Part shown: piece after piece, positions 14,236 to 16,101 of the stretch | How positions within the stretch are numbered: the stretch's first letter is position 1 | Layout: every line of letters begins with the position of its first letter | Assembly (NCBI GenBank): GCA_039920865.1 | Contig: JBDSCZ010000371.1 | Span: 1-16,101 of the forward strand | Direction: 5' to 3' | DNA from: AVCC01 sp039920865 | Lineage (GTDB): Bacteria; Pseudomonadota; Gammaproteobacteria; Burkholderiales; Burkholderiaceae_D | Length of the DNA: 16,101 nucleotides | Position numbers and translations under genes: made by a program | The notes under the pieces: model-generated | The model's database searches: none | The model's input: the letters and a program-made list of their open reading frames with translations, nothing else | What the model was told of the DNA's origin: nothing

Positions 14236-14700
14236 ATGCCAGTATTGGCAAATCCGCTATTGCAAACTGAAATTGCGACTTCGTGCGGAACCCTGATCTT
14301 CAACAAAAATGGGCAGATACTGCTCTGCCATGTAACCGGTACCAATTACTGGGATCTTCCCAAAGGGATCCGCGAGTCGGGCGAATCCTACCTACAGGCT
14401 GCGCAACGAGAGTTGATGGAAGAAACCGGCCTTGCATTTGATAGCGCGCTGTTTGAGGAAATCGGCGGTTTCGCCTACCAGAAACACAAAAGACTGCACC
14501 TTTACAAGGTTTGCGCGCCGGACTGCTTGGACAGCCTGGACCATCTTGTGTGTACAAGTTACTTTTCGCATCACGCAACGGGCGAATCAACTCCGGAGAT
14601 GGATGGCTTTTGCTGGGCTTCCCGCGACCAAATCAGATCGCTTTGCACACTGCCAATGGCGCAGCAATTATCTGCATCCGATTGGCCGTTGCATGGATGA
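14236..14700 (+). CDS. Nudix hydrolase
   Basis: The 154-residue product carries a perfect Nudix box at residues 44-66: Gly44, Glu50, Arg58-Glu59, Glu62-Glu63 and Gly65, in the pattern GX5EX7REUXEEXGU. Proteins of this family hydrolyse nucleoside diphosphates linked to another group, using Mg2+ bound by the box glutamates. The substrate is not deducible. Start 14236 (MPVLANPLLQTEIATSCG) is chosen because AAAGGAA lies a few bases upstream; an in-frame TTG at 14221 overlaps that site. The 205 bases before the gene hold nothing I recognise. A strong terminator follows 26 bases after the stop, closing the inserted segment. Confidence 0.9.
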   Translation: MPVLANPLLQTEIATSCGTLIFNKNGQILLCHVTGTNYWDLPKGIRESGESYLQAAQRELMEETGLAFDSALFEEIGGFAYQKHKRLHLYKVCAPDCLDSLDHLVCTSYFSHHATGESTPEMDGFCWASRDQIRSLCTLPMAQQLSASDWPLHG

Positions 14701-14725
14701 TTGCCCGGCCGCGAGCGGCAATTAC

Positions 14726-14754
14726 AATGGACACCTCTATCAGGTGTCCATTTT
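14726..14754 (+). terminator. rho-independent terminator after the Nudix gene
   Basis: AATGGACACCT (14726-14736) pairs with AGGTGTCCATT (14742-14752) in an 11-base perfect stem with a 5-base loop (CTATC), and the stem runs into TTTT. It is the best intrinsic terminator in the window and insulates ubiE from the inserted genes. Confidence 0.88.
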
Positions 14755-14866
14755 GTATGTGGAAATCAGAATATTTTTTTACGGGCGGGGCGGGCCGCAA
14801 AAATGGGGGCATTTATTGCAGCCATTGCAGTCGCCCGGATTTCACCGCTCCGGCAGACTGCCGGGA

Positions 14867-14895
14867 GCTTGTTGCCCTTGTTGCCCTTGTATAAT
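14867..14895 (+). promoter_or_regulatory. probable ubiE promoter with 9-base tandem repeat in the spacer
   Basis: A consensus TATAAT is at 14890-14895, with GT after it. Directly upstream, TTGTTGCCC occurs twice in tandem (14869-14877, 14878-14886), followed by TTGT. Possible -35 elements fall inside the repeat, such as CTTGTT or TTGTTG with 15-16 base spacing; none is ideal. The leader to the ubiE ATG would be about 95 bases. Confidence 0.6.
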
Positions 14896-14997
14896 GTGAT
14901 TTCACGCATCCACCGATGCCACCCATCTGGCAACCCTTTCCCGCCTGCGGCTGAGGAAACTGTCTGATAAGGCATCCCGGTTACCTAGATTGCAACC

Positions 14998-15732
14998 ATG
15001 ACCAACACTACACATTTCGGTTTTACCACCGTCGACGAAGAAGAAAAAGCCCACAAGGTCGCCGAAGTTTTCCATTCGGTCGCTGCCAAATATGACGTCA
15101 TGAATGACGTCATGTCGGCTGGCCTGCACCGGCTCTGGAAGATGTTTGCCATCGCGCAAGCTGGCGTGCGGCCCGGTTTCAAGGTGCTTGACATCGCTGG
15201 CGGCACCGGCGACCTGGCCAAGGCATTTGCCCGCCAGGCCGGCAGCAGCGGCGAAGTCTGGCTGACCGACATCAATGAATCGATGCTGCGCGTCGGCCGC
15301 GATCGCCTGCTCAACCAGGGCTTGAATACGCCGACACTGTTGTGCGACGCTGAAAAGCTGCCTTTCCCGGACAATTATTTCGACCGTGTCAGCGTCGCCT
15401 TCGGCTTGCGCAACATGACCCACAAGGATGTGGCGCTGGCCGAGATGCAGCGCGTGCTCAAGCCTGGCGGCAAGCTGTTGGTGCTGGAGTTCTCCAAAGT
15501 CTGGCAGCCGCTGCAAAAGCCGTACGACGTGTATTCGTTCAAGATATTGCCGTGGATGGGGCAGAAAATCGCCAACGATTCTGAAAGCTATCGCTACCTG
15601 GCCGAGTCGATCCGCATGCATCCGGATCAGGAAACCCTGAAAACCATGCTGCAGGACGCGGGTCTGGAGCGGGTCGACTACTTCAACCTCAGCGCCGGCG
15701 TGGCGGCGCTGCATACCGGCGTCAAGCTCTAG
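14998..15732 (+). CDS. ubiE: ubiquinone/menaquinone C-methyltransferase UbiE
   Basis: The 244-residue product is the SAM-dependent C-methyltransferase of ubiquinone (and menaquinone) synthesis. It has the SAM-binding motif VLDIAGGTGDLA at 63-74. Family signature 1 is YDVMNDVMSAGLHRLWK (32-48) and signature 2 is RVLKPGGKLLVLEFSK. SVAFGLRNMTHKDVALAEM and the C-terminal LSAGVAALHTGVKL are also typical, and the length is normal. The ATG at 14998 gives the usual N-terminus, but no Shine-Dalgarno is evident. ubiJ follows 122 bases downstream on the same strand. Confidence 0.97.
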   Translation: MTNTTHFGFTTVDEEEKAHKVAEVFHSVAAKYDVMNDVMSAGLHRLWKMFAIAQAGVRPGFKVLDIAGGTGDLAKAFARQAGSSGEVWLTDINESMLRVGRDRLLNQGLNTPTLLCDAEKLPFPDNYFDRVSVAFGLRNMTHKDVALAEMQRVLKPGGKLLVLEFSKVWQPLQKPYDVYSFKILPWMGQKIANDSESYRYLAESIRMHPDQETLKTMLQDAGLERVDYFNLSAGVAALHTGVKL

Positions 15733-15759
15733 CGGGGCGGAAAAGTGCGTTTGGTCGGA

Positions 15760-15785
15760 ACCGGGGACCGCTGTGCGAACCCGGT
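15760..15785 (+). other. hairpin and imperfect direct repeat between ubiE and ubiJ
   Basis: ACCGGG (15760-15765) pairs with CCCGGT (15780-15785) around a 14-base loop. The same stretch is an imperfect direct repeat: AACCGGGGACCGCT at 15759-15772 and AACCCGGTGACCGCT at 15778-15792. There is no T-run directly after, so any attenuation is speculative. Confidence 0.35.
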
Positions 15786-15854
15786 GACCGCTACCGCCGT
15801 TTTGGCAGATATTTCTCCTTTTTACGTGCCTGTTTGGCGTACCTACTCGTGACA

Positions 15855-16101
15855 ATGATCCCTACCGCAATAATTCCCGCCATTCTGCCTGCCGCCATCA
15901 ACCACCTGTTGGCCCAGGAGCCTTGGGCGCGCGATAAGCTTGCCGCGCATGCCGGCAAGGTTGCCTGCTTCGACGTTGGCCTGTTCAGCATCCGCTTCAA
16001 GGTCGCTTCCGGCGGCATGCTGGAGTCCGCCGCACCGGAACTGCCGGTCAACGTCACCATCCGCGCCCAACTGGCGGATCTGCCGCTGATGCTGCAAAAC
16101 C
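15855..16101 (+). CDS. ubiJ: UbiJ, SCP2-domain ubiquinone biosynthesis accessory factor, C-terminus outside the window
   Basis: The visible 82 residues begin MIPTAIIPAILPAAINHLLA and continue through EPWARDKLAAHAGKVACFDV and the SCP2-like ELPVNVTIRAQLADLPLML, which fits UbiJ. UbiJ is a lipid-binding component of the Ubi complex that holds ubiquinone intermediates in the cytoplasm. Position after ubiE agrees with the usual ubiE-ubiJ-ubiB order. An in-frame GTG at 15849 (GTG ACA ATG) is an alternative start; neither has a clear ribosome binding site. Full-length members have about 200 residues. Confidence 0.88.
   Translation, partial: MIPTAIIPAILPAAINHLLAQEPWARDKLAAHAGKVACFDVGLFSIRFKVASGGMLESAAPELPVNVTIRAQLADLPLMLQN

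Noticed and set aside
15092..15113. ATGACGTCAT palindrome twice at a 12-base period in the start of ubiE
   Set aside because: Explained by coding for the conserved DVMNDVM stretch of the UbiE signature.

Overview
The window looks like a chromosomal segment from a GC-rich betaproteobacterium, most likely order Burkholderiales and perhaps family Oxalobacteraceae. This rests on a betaproteobacterial-type PtsN, a long QueF, a two-ACT-domain IlvA, and the very large DUF3683/FAD/Fe-S oxidoreductase followed by HIT, DUF971 and UbiE/UbiJ genes. The taxon is an inference from family recognition; no search was run. I see no rRNA, tRNA, CRISPR, transposase or integrase.

Bases 1-4129, minus strand. In transcription order: ilvA (threonine ammonia-lyase), queF (7-cyano-7-deazaguanine reductase, 5 bases after ilvA), a YegP/DUF1508 protein, a PagP-type lipid A palmitoyltransferase (1 base after the YegP stop, so probably coupled), a possible 65-residue small protein with a good ribosome binding site, and the 5' part of ptsN, cut by the window edge. 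The lower-GC patch between queF and ptsN (about 340-1740) looks like an accessory insertion among housekeeping genes.

Bases 4130-9508. A yqaA-like membrane protein gene is divergent from ilvA. An intergenic stretch with two AT-rich dyads and a possible promoter leads to a 1332-residue fusion protein (DUF3683, FAD-linked oxidase, two 4Fe-4S motifs, two CCG domains). A HIT-family gene follows 16 bases later.

Bases 9688-16101. The DUF971 gene and ubiE, often neighbours in Burkholderiales, are separated here by about 4.9 kb. This insert holds a minus-strand pair (periplasmic ankyrin protein, then DUF1810 protein), diverging from a PQQ-dependent alcohol dehydrogenase gene and a diheme c4-like cytochrome gene, then a Nudix hydrolase gene and a strong intrinsic terminator. 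The dehydrogenase has the vicinal Cys-Cys, the Glu/Asn metal ligands and a WD-x-D motif like that of lanthanide-dependent enzymes. It and the cytochrome would form a periplasmic chain passing electrons from an alcohol or aldehyde to the respiratory chain. A perfect 14-base palindrome lies just upstream of the dehydrogenase start. ubiE and the start of ubiJ (ubiquinone synthesis) end the window, behind a TATAAT box preceded by a 9-base tandem repeat.

The most interesting candidate system is the ankyrin / PQQ dehydrogenase / diheme cytochrome cassette with its palindrome. The families are known; what may be new is the combination, location and metal preference.
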